This document shows positions 16,576 to 25,341 of a stretch of 64,000 bases of DNA, one piece after another (within the stretch, counting starts at the first letter, position 1; each line of letters starts with the position of its first letter). The stretch is from Nocardia acidivorans NBRC 108247 (GTDB lineage: Bacteria > Actinomycetota > Actinomycetes > Mycobacteriales > Mycobacteriaceae): assembly GCF_001625085.1 (NCBI RefSeq), contig NZ_BDAW01000009.1, forward strand, positions 231,681 through 295,680, read 5' to 3'. A program made the translations under genes and the position numbers. The notes beneath the pieces are model-generated. The model was given only the letters and a program-made list of their open reading frames with translations. It ran no database searches and was not told where the DNA came from.

Positions 16576-16815
16576 ATGCCGCTGCTCACCCTCCGACTAC
16601 CGGCACCCGCGACACTGACCGATGCGCTGAAAACCCTGCGGCTCACCGCGGACGAGGTCGATATGGATTTCGGTCTCGTCCCGGTCGACCCGGATGCCGG
16701 GCTGTTCGCCCTCCGGGTGAGCGATGCGGTGGCCGCACGCCTGACCACCGCCGGTGTCGGCGAGATCCAGGTGTACTCGGATCCACCGATCGGTCCGCTC
16801 AACGCCGACAACTGA
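16576..16815 (+). CDS. Small protein partnered with the S8 peptidase (I9 inhibitor-like)
   Basis: A 79-residue protein starting 9 bp after the peptidase stop. The pattern LTDALKTLRLTADEV, then DAGLFALRVSDAVAARL and GVGEIQVYSDPPI, follows the beta-alpha-beta order of subtilase propeptides (inhibitor I9 fold), including a short helix before the final strand. It could be a free inhibitor or folding helper of the peptidase. This is an inference from pattern and linkage; no family was recognised directly. Confidence 0.65.
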   Translation: MPLLTLRLPAPATLTDALKTLRLTADEVDMDFGLVPVDPDAGLFALRVSDAVAARLTTAGVGEIQVYSDPPIGPLNADN

Positions 16816-16904
16816 CCCTCGGTTCGACGGCCTCCGATGCGGGTTCGGCGGTCGGCGTGGTCGCGGAGCAGCCGGCAATCTCCGTGCACGAGCGGGCGAT
16901 CAGC

Positions 16905-17160
16905 TTGTGCGGGTGCCGGCGGCCGAACTCGCGGAGCGGCGAATCACCGTGAAAAGCGTGCGCCCCGTGCCCACGCGGACCGGGAGGTCGCGGCCACGGT
17001 GCCGCCCGAACAGATCGTCGCGATTGCCGCCGGCATTCCGCTCGGAAGGCTCGCCGAGCCTTCCGATATCGCCGATGTGGTCGCCTTCCTGGCGTCGGAT
17101 GCGGGTCGCTGGATTACCGGGCAGGCCCTCAATGCCTGGCGGCGGCATTTTCTGAATCGA
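16905..17160 (+). pseudogene. C-terminal remnant of a short-chain dehydrogenase
   Basis: Two adjacent frames give AAELAERRITVKSVRPVPTRT (split near 16980) and then GIPLGRLAEPSDIADVVAFL and SDAGRWITGQALN, the unmistakable end of an SDR enzyme. The Rossmann half and the YxxxK site are missing and a frameshift separates the pieces. It lies next to the LysR gene that may once have controlled it. Confidence 0.7.
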
Positions 17161-17172
17161 CTGCGCCGCATA

Positions 17173-18093
17173 CTAATTGGCGGTGTATAACGCCATGGCG
17201 GCGGCGAGCAGGGCTTCGGCGGTGCGCGCGGCGGGCTCGGTGAGCGGTCCGGGCAGACGGGCCAGCACCAGTCGGCGATGCTCGAGCGGGCCGCCGTGCA
17301 CCGGCAGAATTCGCACTCCCGGTGGCGCGGCGGCGGCGAGCAGCCCCGGCACGGTGGTGAATCCGCATCCGGCCGCCACCAAATTCAGTTTGGCCAGCCA
17401 GTCGCGCGCGGTGTGCACGATCTCGGGCCGTTCCTCGAGCCCCGGCCACACACCCATCGGCCGATCGGCCGCGGCGGGACCGGCAATCCATTGCCGCCCA
17501 GCCAGTTCCGCGACATCGATGAAGTCACCGCGCGCGAGGGGATGCCCGGCCGGAACCGCCACGCGCAGACTGGATTCGGTCAGGGTTCGCAGCTCCAGCG
17601 CCGGTGATTCGGTGTCGGGTGGGCGAAAAGGCGGGGCGGAGCCGAGCAATGCCAGATCGAGACTGCCCGCGCGCAGCGCCCGCACCAGCGCCGGGGTGCC
17701 GCCCTCGCGGGTGTGGACGGTGATCGCGGGATGTGTATCACGCAGTGCCGCAATGGCTCTCGGCACCAGCAAGGCCCCCGCACTGGGAAACCACCCGAGC
17801 CGCACCACCCCGCCCTGCGTCGGGAGCCCGGACAGCTCCCGCGCGGTGGCCGCCAGTTCCTCGAGCACCACCGTGGCACGCCGCAACACCAGATGCCCCG
17901 CGGCGGTGAGCCGCACCCCGCTGCGATGCCGCTCCAACAGCAGCACCCCCGCCGCCTGCTCGATCGAGGCGATCTGCCGTGACACCGCCGACTGCGTATA
18001 CCCCAGCGAGGCGGCCGCCGCGGTGAAGGTGCCCTGCTCGGCGACGGCCCGGAAGACGCGCAGCGCGGTCACCGACACGTCCGTGAAATCCAT
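17173..18093 (-). CDS. LysR-family regulator
   Basis: A 306-residue LysR regulator: N-terminal HTH (LRVFRAVAEQGTFTAAAASL, YTQSAVSRQIASIE) and a two-lobed effector domain (GVVRLGWFPSAGALLVPRAI onwards). The C-terminus is complete. ATG at 18093 is chosen because the HTH aligns there. It is divergent from dinB. The SDR remnant behind its 3' end is a possible former neighbour rather than a target. The ligand is unknown. Confidence 0.85.
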   Translation of the reverse strand: MDFTDVSVTALRVFRAVAEQGTFTAAAASLGYTQSAVSRQIASIEQAAGVLLLERHRSGVRLTAAGHLVLRRATVVLEELAATARELSGLPTQGGVVRLGWFPSAGALLVPRAIAALRDTHPAITVHTREGGTPALVRALRAGSLDLALLGSAPPFRPPDTESPALELRTLTESSLRVAVPAGHPLARGDFIDVAELAGRQWIAGPAAADRPMGVWPGLEERPEIVHTARDWLAKLNLVAAGCGFTTVPGLLAAAAPPGVRILPVHGGPLEHRRLVLARLPGPLTEPAARTAEALLAAAMALYTAN

Positions 18094-18155
18094 GACGTCA
18101 ACGCATACCAGATGGTCGGACATTCGGCTTCCGACCGAACAGACCAACGCTTATG

Positions 18156-18169
18156 CGAACATATGTTCG
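18156..18169. promoter_or_regulatory. LexA (SOS) box
   Basis: CGAACATATGTTCG is a perfect palindrome matching the actinobacterial SOS box (GAAC-N4-GTTC). It lies 14 bp before the proposed dinB start and is the only such site noticed here. Confidence 0.85.
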
Positions 18170-18183
18170 TGTCCGGTGGTGAG

Positions 18184-19377
18184 ATGGGAAGCGGAGCGCG
18201 GGCGGAGCGGGCGGCGATTCTGCATGCCGACCTGGACTCTTTCTATGCCTCGGTGGAGCAGCGCGATGACCCACGGTTGCGGGGGCGGCCGGTGTTGGTG
18301 GGGTCGGGGGTGGTGTTGGCGGCCAGTTATGAGGCGAAGGCGTTCGGGGTGCGGACGCCGATGAATTCGCGGCAGGCGCTTCGGCTTTGCCCGGAGGCGA
18401 TTGTGGTGCCGCCTCGAATGTCAGCTTATGCGGCAGCGAGCAAGGCGGTCTTCGAGATCTTTCGGGACACCACGCCGGAGGTGGAGGGGATCTCGATCGA
18501 TGAGGCGTTTCTGGATGTGAGTGGGTTGTGGCGGATCGCGGGAGCGCCGGTGGATATCGCGCGGGGACTGCGGGAGCGGGTGCGGCGGGAGGCGGGGTTG
18601 CCGATTTCGGTGGGGGTGGCGCGGACCAAATTCTTGGCAAAGGTGGCCAGCGCGGTATCCAAACCCGATGGGCTGCTGGAGGTCCCGCCGGATGGGGAGT
18701 TGGAGTTTCTGCATCCGCTGCCGGTGGAGCGGCTGTGGGGCGTGGGTGAGGTGACGGCTCGGGAGCTGCGGGAACGCGGAATCACACGGGTGGGACAGTT
18801 GGCCGAGATGGGTGAGGGGGTGCTCGGACCGGCCGCGGGGCGGCATTTGCACGCGCTGTCGCTGGCCCGAGATCCGCGGCGGGTGGAGACCGGAAAGCGG
18901 CGGCGATCGATCGGGGCGCAGCGGGCATTGGGACGCCGGGCGCGCACCGATGCGGAGATCGAGGCCTACCTGCTGGGGTTGGCGGATCGGCTGGGGCATC
19001 GATTGCGGGCGGCCCGACGGGTGTGCCGAACGGTGTTGCTGCGCTTGCGATTCGACGACTTCGGGCGCGCCACCCGGTCATACACCCTGCCCGAGGCCAC
19101 CGACAGCGGTGCGGCCATTCTGCGGGCCGCGCGCTCACTGCTGGCGGCGGCACTTCCGCTGATCCACGAACGCGGATTGACGCTGGTCGGGTTGGCGCTG
19201 ACCAATCTCGATGACGCCGACACCATGCAGTTGTCGCTGCCGCTGGAGCATCGCGCCGAGTCGACATTGGATTCGACCCTGGACGCGCTGCGGGACCGGT
19301 TCGGTGCGGGCACCGTGACCCGGGCGGCCCTGCTCGGGCGCGGCGAGGGGCTGTCGGTGCCGATCCTGCCGGACTGA
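18184..19377 (+). CDS. dinB: DNA polymerase IV (Y-family, translesion)
   Basis: A 397-residue Y-family polymerase. Motif AAILHADLDSFYASVEQ carries the first catalytic aspartate and the steric-gate phenylalanine; GISIDEAFLDVSG carries the Asp-Glu pair; helix-hairpin-helix and little-finger regions follow. The internal QLSLPLEH is a likely beta-clamp-binding motif. Start at 18184 is chosen because an in-frame ATG at 18163 lies inside the LexA box. The SOS box shows DNA-damage control. It performs error-prone bypass of lesions. Actinobacteria often have more than one dinB, so this may be a paralogue. Confidence 0.92.
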   Translation: MGSGARAERAAILHADLDSFYASVEQRDDPRLRGRPVLVGSGVVLAASYEAKAFGVRTPMNSRQALRLCPEAIVVPPRMSAYAAASKAVFEIFRDTTPEVEGISIDEAFLDVSGLWRIAGAPVDIARGLRERVRREAGLPISVGVARTKFLAKVASAVSKPDGLLEVPPDGELEFLHPLPVERLWGVGEVTARELRERGITRVGQLAEMGEGVLGPAAGRHLHALSLARDPRRVETGKRRRSIGAQRALGRRARTDAEIEAYLLGLADRLGHRLRAARRVCRTVLLRLRFDDFGRATRSYTLPEATDSGAAILRAARSLLAAALPLIHERGLTLVGLALTNLDDADTMQLSLPLEHRAESTLDSTLDALRDRFGAGTVTRAALLGRGEGLSVPILPD

Positions 19378-19428
19378 GTTCGGTTGTCGCCGTGCGCGTT
19401 CGGGGCGAGGATCGGGCAGGATCGAGGA

Positions 19429-20277
19429 ATGCTGAATACCGTCGCCCCCGAGGACACCGCACTGCGAGTCGCGCTCTGGCGCGCGCTGCACGTGGAGGTG
19501 GATCCGCTGCCGCATGTCCTCGAGGATGTGATCGGACTGGAACTGGCCGCGCCCGCCGATGGCTGGCGGCAGCGGCCGGATATGAATCCGGAGGTGATGG
19601 GCCGTATTCGCGCCACCATTGTGGCGCGGGCGCGGCTGGTCGACGATCTGGTGCGGGAGCAGGCCGAACTGGGCGTCGATCAGTATGTGCTGCTGGGCGC
19701 CGGGCTCGATACCTTCGCCCAGCGGCGGCCGGAGATCGCCGCGCGGCTGCGGATCTTCGAGGTCGACCAGACCGGGCCGCAGGAGTGGAAGCGTCGCCGA
19801 CTGGTCGAGCTCGGTTACGGGGTGCCCGAGCATCTCACGCTGGTTCCGGTCGATTTCGAGGCGCAGTCCTGGTGGGATCGGTTGGTGGAGTTCGGGTTCG
19901 ATCCGGCTCGGCCCGCGGTAGCGGCATCGCTGGGGGTGACCATGTATCTGACCGCCGAGGCGAATGCCGAGACCTTCCGCCAGGCGGCCGGGCTCGCGCC
20001 GGGCTCGACCTTCGCGACCACCTTCACCCTGCCGCTGCCGCTGGTGGAGGCGGCGGAACAGGCGGGGCGCGCCAATACCGAGCGGATGGCCCGGGCCGCC
20101 GGGAATGCCTTCATCAGCTTCTACTCCCCCGATGAGATCGTCTCGCTCGCACTGGATTCCGGGTTCGCGGCGGCCTGGCATGTCTCGGCCGACGAGCTGG
20201 CCGAGCACTATTTCTCCGGCCGACCGGACGGGCTGCGCCCCTCCAGCTCCGAGCAGATTCTCATCGCCACCATTTAG
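19429..20277 (+). CDS. SAM-dependent methyltransferase, TIGR00027 family
   Basis: A 282-residue member of the mycobacterial-type SAM methyltransferases related to leucine carboxyl methyltransferases. Seen: RIRATIVARARLVDDLV, QYVLLGAGLDTFAQR (SAM loop), IFEVDQTGPQEWKRRRL and GVTMYLTAEAN. ATG at 19429 follows GAGGA. The family is expanded in mycobacteria and Nocardia; the substrates are mostly unknown. Its stop lies directly before the ArsR-type operators of the next operon. Confidence 0.85.
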   Translation: MLNTVAPEDTALRVALWRALHVEVDPLPHVLEDVIGLELAAPADGWRQRPDMNPEVMGRIRATIVARARLVDDLVREQAELGVDQYVLLGAGLDTFAQRRPEIAARLRIFEVDQTGPQEWKRRRLVELGYGVPEHLTLVPVDFEAQSWWDRLVEFGFDPARPAVAASLGVTMYLTAEANAETFRQAAGLAPGSTFATTFTLPLPLVEAAEQAGRANTERMARAAGNAFISFYSPDEIVSLALDSGFAAAWHVSADELAEHYFSGRPDGLRPSSSEQILIATI

Positions 20278-20336
20278 CAACCAATGGTTGCGCGTCTCGG
20301 ATTCGTGGACTAACGTCATACGCAACCAAACGTTGC
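20277..20336. promoter_or_regulatory. Two ArsR-type operators upstream of the SRPBCC operon
   Basis: GCAACCAATGGTTGC (20277-20291) is a perfect palindrome; GCAACCAAACGTTGC (20322-20336) repeats its outer arms 45 bp downstream. GCAACCA/TGGTTGC dyads are typical of ArsR repressors that control SRPBCC genes. The second site abuts the GGAGGGG ribosome site, so the regulator encoded in this operon probably represses its own promoter. Confidence 0.7.
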
Positions 20337-20349
20337 ATATGGAGGGGTT

Positions 20350-20811
20350 ATGACGAGTCTCGAATTCGGCAGTATCGAACGGGAAATCCACGTGGACGCT
20401 CCCCCCGAGGTGGTATTCGAGGTGGTCAGCAGTCCCGAGCACATCTCCGAGTGGTGGACGGACGACGCCTCGTTCGAGGTGCGGCCCGGCGCGGTGGGCG
20501 AATTCGTCTGGGGCGACCGCGTGGACGTGCTGCCCATGCAGGTGGTGGCCGCCGAGCCGCCCCGGCTGTTCTCGTTCCGCTGGTGCTATCCGGACGGCAA
20601 GGTCGACGATTCGGTCAACTCCATGCTCGTCACCTTCGAACTCACGCCCGCGGGCGGCGGCACCAGAATTCGCATGGTGGAGACCGGTTTCCGCGAAATG
20701 GGCTGGGAGGTGGCCAAGCTGGAGGAGCAGTACCAGGAGCATGTCACCGGCTGGAACACCTTCATTCCCCGCCTCGGCGACTACATCTCGAGGATGGTGT
20801 CCACGCTATGA
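20350..20811 (+). CDS. SRPBCC (AHSA1-type) protein
   Basis: A 153-residue START/SRPBCC-fold protein. It begins with the family pattern REIHVDAPPEVVFEVVSSPE and SEWWTDDASFEV and ends with GWNTFIPRLGDYISRM. These proteins form a deep hydrophobic ligand pocket; the ligand is unknown. GGAGGGG precedes the ATG. The stop overlaps the ArsR start (ATGA), and a second SRPBCC gene follows, an arrangement common in actinobacteria. Confidence 0.85.
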   Translation: MTSLEFGSIEREIHVDAPPEVVFEVVSSPEHISEWWTDDASFEVRPGAVGEFVWGDRVDVLPMQVVAAEPPRLFSFRWCYPDGKVDDSVNSMLVTFELTPAGGGTRIRMVETGFREMGWEVAKLEEQYQEHVTGWNTFIPRLGDYISRMVSTL

Positions 20812-21176
20812 CCACCGTGGTCGACGACGATCTGTGGTCCGCCATCGGCGACCCGACCCGTCGTCGCGTGCTCGACCTCCTGCTCGCCGAGGGCGATGGT
20901 ACGGCCACCAGCCTCAGCGAGCGACTACCCGTCACCCGGCAGGCCATTGCCAAACATCTCGGCGTACTCGATCGCGTCGGCCTGGTGCACGCCACCCCCG
21001 CCGGGCGTGAGCGCAGATATCGGGTGGACGAGGCCCAATTGGCCCGCGCTGTCGCGCAATTGGCGTCGGTGGGCTCGGAATGGGATGCCAGGCTGCGCCG
21101 TATCAAGCGTCTGGCCGAGGTAATCCAGCGCACCAAGGAACAGCGCGCCGCGGAACAGCGCGACACCGGGCAGTGA
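20808..21176 (+). CDS. ArsR-family repressor
   Basis: A 122-residue winged-helix regulator: WSAIGDPTRRRVLDLLLAEG, then LPVTRQAIAKHLGVLDRVGL as recognition helix and ERRYRVDEAQL as wing. No metal-binding CxC motif is present, so it belongs to the SdpR-like branch found beside SRPBCC genes. It is coupled to the upstream gene by an ATGA overlap. It probably binds the two operators at 20277-20336. Confidence 0.88.
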   Translation: MTTVVDDDLWSAIGDPTRRRVLDLLLAEGDGTATSLSERLPVTRQAIAKHLGVLDRVGLVHATPAGRERRYRVDEAQLARAVAQLASVGSEWDARLRRIKRLAEVIQRTKEQRAAEQRDTGQ

Positions 21177-21215
21177 ATTCATCGAAACAGCAATCGCACG
21201 GAAAGAAGATTCGAC

Positions 21216-21659
21216 ATGGTAGACATCCTGCACCGCGTGGCGATCAAAGCACCTACGGCCGAGGTCTATTCGGCGCTGACCAGCATCGAGGGCCTCGCCG
21301 GTTGGTGGGCCAACGACACCGCAGGCAAGGCCGATGATGTCGGCGGAATCGTCACATTCCGTTTCGTCGCGGGCGGATTCGATATGAAGGTGCTCGAACT
21401 CGATCCCGGCAACCGCGTCCTATGGGAGGTCGTGGAAGGCCCCGAGGAGTGGGTCGGCACGCACGTGGAGTGGTCGCTCCAGCAGGCCGACGACTACACG
21501 GTCATTCTGTTCAAGCATCTGGGCTGGAAGGAGCCGGTGGAGTTCATGTACCACTGCAGCACCAAGTGGGCGATCTTCCTGATGAGCTTGAAGTCGCTGG
21601 TCGAGACCGGCACGGGCACACCGGATCCGCACGATGTGAAGATCGACAACTGGAACTGA
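21216..21659 (+). CDS. SRPBCC protein (second copy)
   Basis: A 147-residue SRPBCC protein: HRVAIKAPTAEVYSALTSIE, GLAGWWANDTAGKADD, then LGWKEPVEFMYHCSTKWAIF. It is the third gene of the SRPBCC-ArsR-SRPBCC operon, 40 bp after ArsR, with AAAGAAG upstream of the ATG. It differs clearly from the first copy, so the two may have different ligands. It is the last ordinary gene before an accessory stretch. Confidence 0.85.
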   Translation: MVDILHRVAIKAPTAEVYSALTSIEGLAGWWANDTAGKADDVGGIVTFRFVAGGFDMKVLELDPGNRVLWEVVEGPEEWVGTHVEWSLQQADDYTVILFKHLGWKEPVEFMYHCSTKWAIFLMSLKSLVETGTGTPDPHDVKIDNWN

Positions 21660-22025
21660 GCCGCGGCTAAGTCGGCCATATCGCACACTCCTGCGGCTAC
21701 GCCGCGGGCGTTTACGACCACTTCGGAGCCCAGCGCCCGGTCGCGAGTTCTTCGCTGGCGCAGCAGATCAGGCCCGGTGCTTTGCGTTAGGTGCGCCACC
21801 GTATGTCATTTCATGCCGGATCAACGCATAATTGCGTGTCCAGGCGAACAACGTCGCTATCATGTCGCTGGACGTTCCGAGCGCCGACGCATCAGGGTGC
21901 GGTCTCCCGGTCGCGACCTGGCTCGCGTGTGGCGGCTGGTACACCCCTATATGGCGACGCCGCCAACCTTCACCCACTGTTGGAATAACAACTGCGGCGG
22001 GAGGTGACGCCGGCGGGTTGCTTCT
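21660..22025. other. No gene supported
   Basis: A 366-bp gap after the SRPBCC operon. Only short overlapping open frames with odd composition occur on both strands, and none has a convincing ribosome site or family pattern. I see no tRNA or transposase. It marks the left side of an accessory-looking segment. Confidence 0.5.
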
Positions 22026-22535
22026 TCAGGCGAGGATGGTCGCGGTGAGCACGCCGTGGGCATCGCACCGCAGAACCAGCGACAGATGCACTGCGGTCAG
22101 AACGCCGTTGACAAGGGCCGTGATTCGCAGAATGACCCGGCGGATTTCGCGGAGCGCGACCGGTACCAGTGCGTTGCCTGCGACGGTCAGAACGGTCGGG
22201 TACATCTCGCGGGGGATAGCGTTCTCGATCCAGGCTTTTCCGACGGCGAGACGGTGCAGCTGAGCATGTTCGGTGATATCGACCAGCGCGAATTGCGCTT
22301 TGTTGTTGTCTCTTTCAGTGGCTTCGTCGAGGATTTGGTAGTCCTGCCGCCACTCGGGGAGATGCGCCAACTCGTCGCGGCAGGCTACGAGGTGCTCGTC
22401 CAGCGCCGATTCCGCGGCGTCGAGATCAGCGCGGACGGGTGTGTCATCGTGCTGGTCGGCCTGGGGATTGTTGGCGATGGCATACAGATCGATGATTTGT
22501 TGGCGCAGTCGTACCGCTTCCTGATGCGAGTTCAT
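22026..22535 (-). CDS. Hypothetical protein
   Basis: A 169-residue soluble protein I do not recognise. It is helical and charged at the N-terminus (MNSHQEAVRLRQQIIDLY, then DELAHLPEWRQDYQILDEAT). ATG at 22535 is preceded by AAGGA with 8-nt spacing, which supports it. Immediately upstream on the same strand is a DUF397-like remnant; such genes usually accompany XRE-type regulators, so this may belong to that sort of module. The low-quality end suggests the 3' part has drifted. Confidence 0.55.
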   Translation of the reverse strand: MNSHQEAVRLRQQIIDLYAIANNPQADQHDDTPVRADLDAAESALDEHLVACRDELAHLPEWRQDYQILDEATERDNNKAQFALVDITEHAQLHRLAVGKAWIENAIPREMYPTVLTVAGNALVPVALREIRRVILRITALVNGVLTAVHLSLVLRCDAHGVLTATILA

Positions 22536-22537
22536 TG

Positions 22538-22804
22538 CTAGTCCTTCATCCCTTGCAGGACTTCGTTCACCGGGTCAAGTCTCAGGGTCGGTGTATGCCT
22601 GCTCTGATGAAAGGCTATGTGCGCGTCGCCAATCGGATCGACCGGATACGCGACAACGCCTATCCAGAATTGCGACACCCAGGTGAAACTGCCCCTTACT
22701 GAGGGTGATGACCCGAATGCACGGGCGGGAAGCCTTACCTGCCGCGCGTAGCGGGTCTTTGGCCGGCTTGGTTGCGGCGCACGAGTGCATCGACATGCCG
22801 CCAC
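22538..22804 (-). pseudogene. DUF397-like remnant
   Basis: The last 30 residues (IAFHQSRHTPTLRLDP, then NEVLQGMKD) resemble the end of DUF397 proteins, small actinobacterial partners of XRE regulators. In the next frame, upstream, QNSYSGSGGM recalls their SSYSGSGG block, so a frameshift seems to divide the gene. No intact start is seen. The stop lies just before the ATG of the hypothetical gene at 22535. Confidence 0.4.
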
Positions 22805-23438
22805 TACCGCTGTAAGAGTTCTGCGCTACCGATACAACCTGATCGGGATGTTCGCTGAAAGCTACGCCCCAGTACACATCTGCAGGCGCAATGACTGTGT
22901 GTCACAATGTCTTTCGTGTCTCCTTCAGCTTACCGCAACCTACTGGCTTCAGCCGGGTCGCGGGCTGAGCTGAGCGCTTGGCCAGGCAGGGTGTGCATGG
23001 ACGATGCGGATGTGGTGGCCGGTAGCCATCAAGGAGTAAATCTGCGGAACCAGGTCCTGCTGCTCCTGGTCCTCGATGGTGTTGCGTTGCATAGGCATCC
23101 GGCGCGAGTAACTGCGTCGTCGCCATACCTCTCACCGGTGCACTCGGGGGTAAACGCCTCATCAACATCGCTCGTCATGATCGCTGAGCGTGGCTGTCGC
23201 ATCGCGCCACCACCGGCTCGATCCGCAGAAAGCGGGTGCCAAGGTTGAACTTTCGACAGGTCGACTCTCGAGTACCTTCATTCTCGATTGACCGGCAGCA
23301 CTCGCACGCCCTGACTGCACGGTGGAGCCCATCGGCCCACCGCCACTGATCTTTTGGGGCCAGAGCCCCGCATTATGCCCAAGTGACGCATGACCTGTCC
23401 CTTGGAGTCGGTAGTGAGTGGGAAGTAGAGGTGCTGTC
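22805..23438. other. Gap without a firm gene
   Basis: A 634-bp stretch with many short open frames. One 49-codon frame on the minus strand (22949-23098, MPMQRNTIEDQEQQDLVPQI) has natural-looking composition but no ribosome site. The upstream part continues the decayed DUF397-type gene. Nothing else can be supported. Confidence 0.4.
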
Positions 23439-25271
23439 ATGGTCTCGCACGAGAACCCCGACAATCTCGCGGATGCGTTGGCGGACATGCTGTTCGGCGA
23501 TCGACGCGCTGCGGCTCAGCGATACAACGGGCTGTTCGCCGAGGAAATATTCGACCAAGATTGGTGGACCGCCACCCAGGACCCCGGCGCCCGCGCCTAC
23601 GACCGGTATCTGCGACTGCTCCCACGCCTGTCGGTCACGAACACCGTGGCTGATCTGCGTGAGCTGGTGACCTTGCATGAGCAGGCCACGGTGGTCGATC
23701 CACATCTGGGGTCATTGCTCACCGTGCAGGTAAATCTTGTTCTGGGGACCCTGCTCGAACAGCACGCACCCACGGGCGAGGTGGCCGCGGCGCTGGCGGA
23801 CCTCGTGGAAGGGCGCGCCGTGGGTGCCTACGTGCTGACCGAGGTCGGTCACGGTAGCGATCTGAACAATCTGGAGACCACAGCGTTCTACGACCCGGCC
23901 GAGGGCGGCGGGTTCGTCCTGTGCACGCCGACCGATACCGCGATCAAGTTCATGCCGACCACCGCCGCACCGCCGGTCGATGGAATCGCGCGGTTCGGCA
24001 TCGTGTTCGCCCGGCTGGTGATTGATGGCACCGGACATGGCGTATATCCGTTCCTGGTACGGCTCTGCGACGCCGATGGGCAGGTTCGACCAGGCATCAC
24101 GATTCGCCGCCTGCCCGACAAGCCCGGGCTGGGGATGGATAACTCGCTGACTCGGTTCGATGGTGTGCGTGTACCGCGCGAATGCCTGCTGTCTCATACC
24201 GGGACTCGCATCGACCAGGACGGGAGGCTGATCTCGCCGATACCCGCCGACAACCAGGTGTGGCGGGCCATCAGCCGGGTTCGGGTAGGGCGACTATGCA
24301 TTTCAGCGATGGCGGCGGCGGTCTCGCGGGCCGCGGTGACCACCGCGGTACGCCACAGTGCTCAGCGAGACATCGCGAGCATGGCCGGCGGTCGCGTCCC
24401 GCTCGCGCACGTCCCCGCGCATCACGCGCCCCTGCTGGACGCGATATCCGAAACCTATATCGCCACCACCGCAGTGGAACTAGCCGTCGATGCGTTTGCC
24501 GAGGCCATCGCCGACGGTAGCGACGAGCAGGGACCGCACCTGACCGATCTGGTGGCATTGACCAAGTACCTCGCCACCTCCACCGCACTGCGGGTATGCG
24601 GCGAGGTGCGCGACCGGCTCGGCGCGCAGGGCATGTTCTCCCACAACAAGATCGTGGAGTACCGCGCTCTGCGTGATGCGGCAGCCACCGCCGAGGGCGA
24701 CAGCTACGTCATCGCTCTACTGGCGGCCTACCGCCGGTTGTCGCTTCCGGATGAGTGGCGGCCCGGGTATTGGGACAATCTCGAGCCCTTGGGTATCGAC
24801 ACCCCGGACACGTGGCTCGAGTGGCTCGGCGCGCGGGCGGCCTATTTGCAGCACACGACCCTGGCTGCCTACGCCGAGACCGTTGGAGACCGGCAAGCAC
24901 GCTGGAACAGCGTGTACGACCTGGCCTTGGCCGCGGCCCATGCGCATCTGGTGCATCAGGCCGCGCAGAGCATGGCCGTGCGCGCCAGCGAACTACCGGC
25001 GGGTCCGAGGCAGGTGGCGCAGAATCTACTGACCCTGTTCGCCATCCACCAATGTCAGTCGTATGGGGCCGATATGCTTCCCGACGGCCCCTTCCCCAAG
25101 ACGCGAGAATCGTTGCGGGACATGCGCCATCGGCTGTATGGGTTGCTGGCCCCACATCTGGGCGAGCTCGTCGGGGCATTCGAGCTCGAGAGCGGATCCC
25201 TGCGTACGGTGTTCGACTCCGACACCTACATCACCCAGTGCGCGAACGCCCTCGCGCACGGTGCCGGATAG
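23439..25271 (+). CDS. Acyl-CoA oxidase/dehydrogenase-like flavoprotein
   Basis: A 610-residue protein of the acyl-CoA oxidase type. Seen: YVLTEVGHGSDLNNLETTA, which matches the FAD/substrate-binding start of the middle domain, then RLPDKPGLGMDNSLTRFDGV and a long helical C-terminus containing RLGAQGMFSHNKIVEYRALR. It should oxidise an acyl-CoA or carrier-bound acyl group using FAD. ATG at 23439 has GAGG 7 nt upstream. It converges on an atypical P450; both may come from a mobile or secondary-metabolism segment. Confidence 0.8.
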   Translation: MVSHENPDNLADALADMLFGDRRAAAQRYNGLFAEEIFDQDWWTATQDPGARAYDRYLRLLPRLSVTNTVADLRELVTLHEQATVVDPHLGSLLTVQVNLVLGTLLEQHAPTGEVAAALADLVEGRAVGAYVLTEVGHGSDLNNLETTAFYDPAEGGGFVLCTPTDTAIKFMPTTAAPPVDGIARFGIVFARLVIDGTGHGVYPFLVRLCDADGQVRPGITIRRLPDKPGLGMDNSLTRFDGVRVPRECLLSHTGTRIDQDGRLISPIPADNQVWRAISRVRVGRLCISAMAAAVSRAAVTTAVRHSAQRDIASMAGGRVPLAHVPAHHAPLLDAISETYIATTAVELAVDAFAEAIADGSDEQGPHLTDLVALTKYLATSTALRVCGEVRDRLGAQGMFSHNKIVEYRALRDAAATAEGDSYVIALLAAYRRLSLPDEWRPGYWDNLEPLGIDTPDTWLEWLGARAAYLQHTTLAAYAETVGDRQARWNSVYDLALAAAHAHLVHQAAQSMAVRASELPAGPRQVAQNLLTLFAIHQCQSYGADMLPDGPFPKTRESLRDMRHRLYGLLAPHLGELVGAFELESGSLRTVFDSDTYITQCANALAHGAG

Positions 25272-25341
25272 TTCCACCTGGGCGTTCGCCGTGCAGGACC
25301 TGGTGATACTGCATCCCGCGTCACCAGGTCCGGCACGCCGG

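Noticed and set aside
22907..23248. 113-codon open frame in the accessory gap
   Set aside because: It begins with a good-looking MSFVSPSAYRNLLASAG but then becomes incoherent; no ribosome site and no family match.
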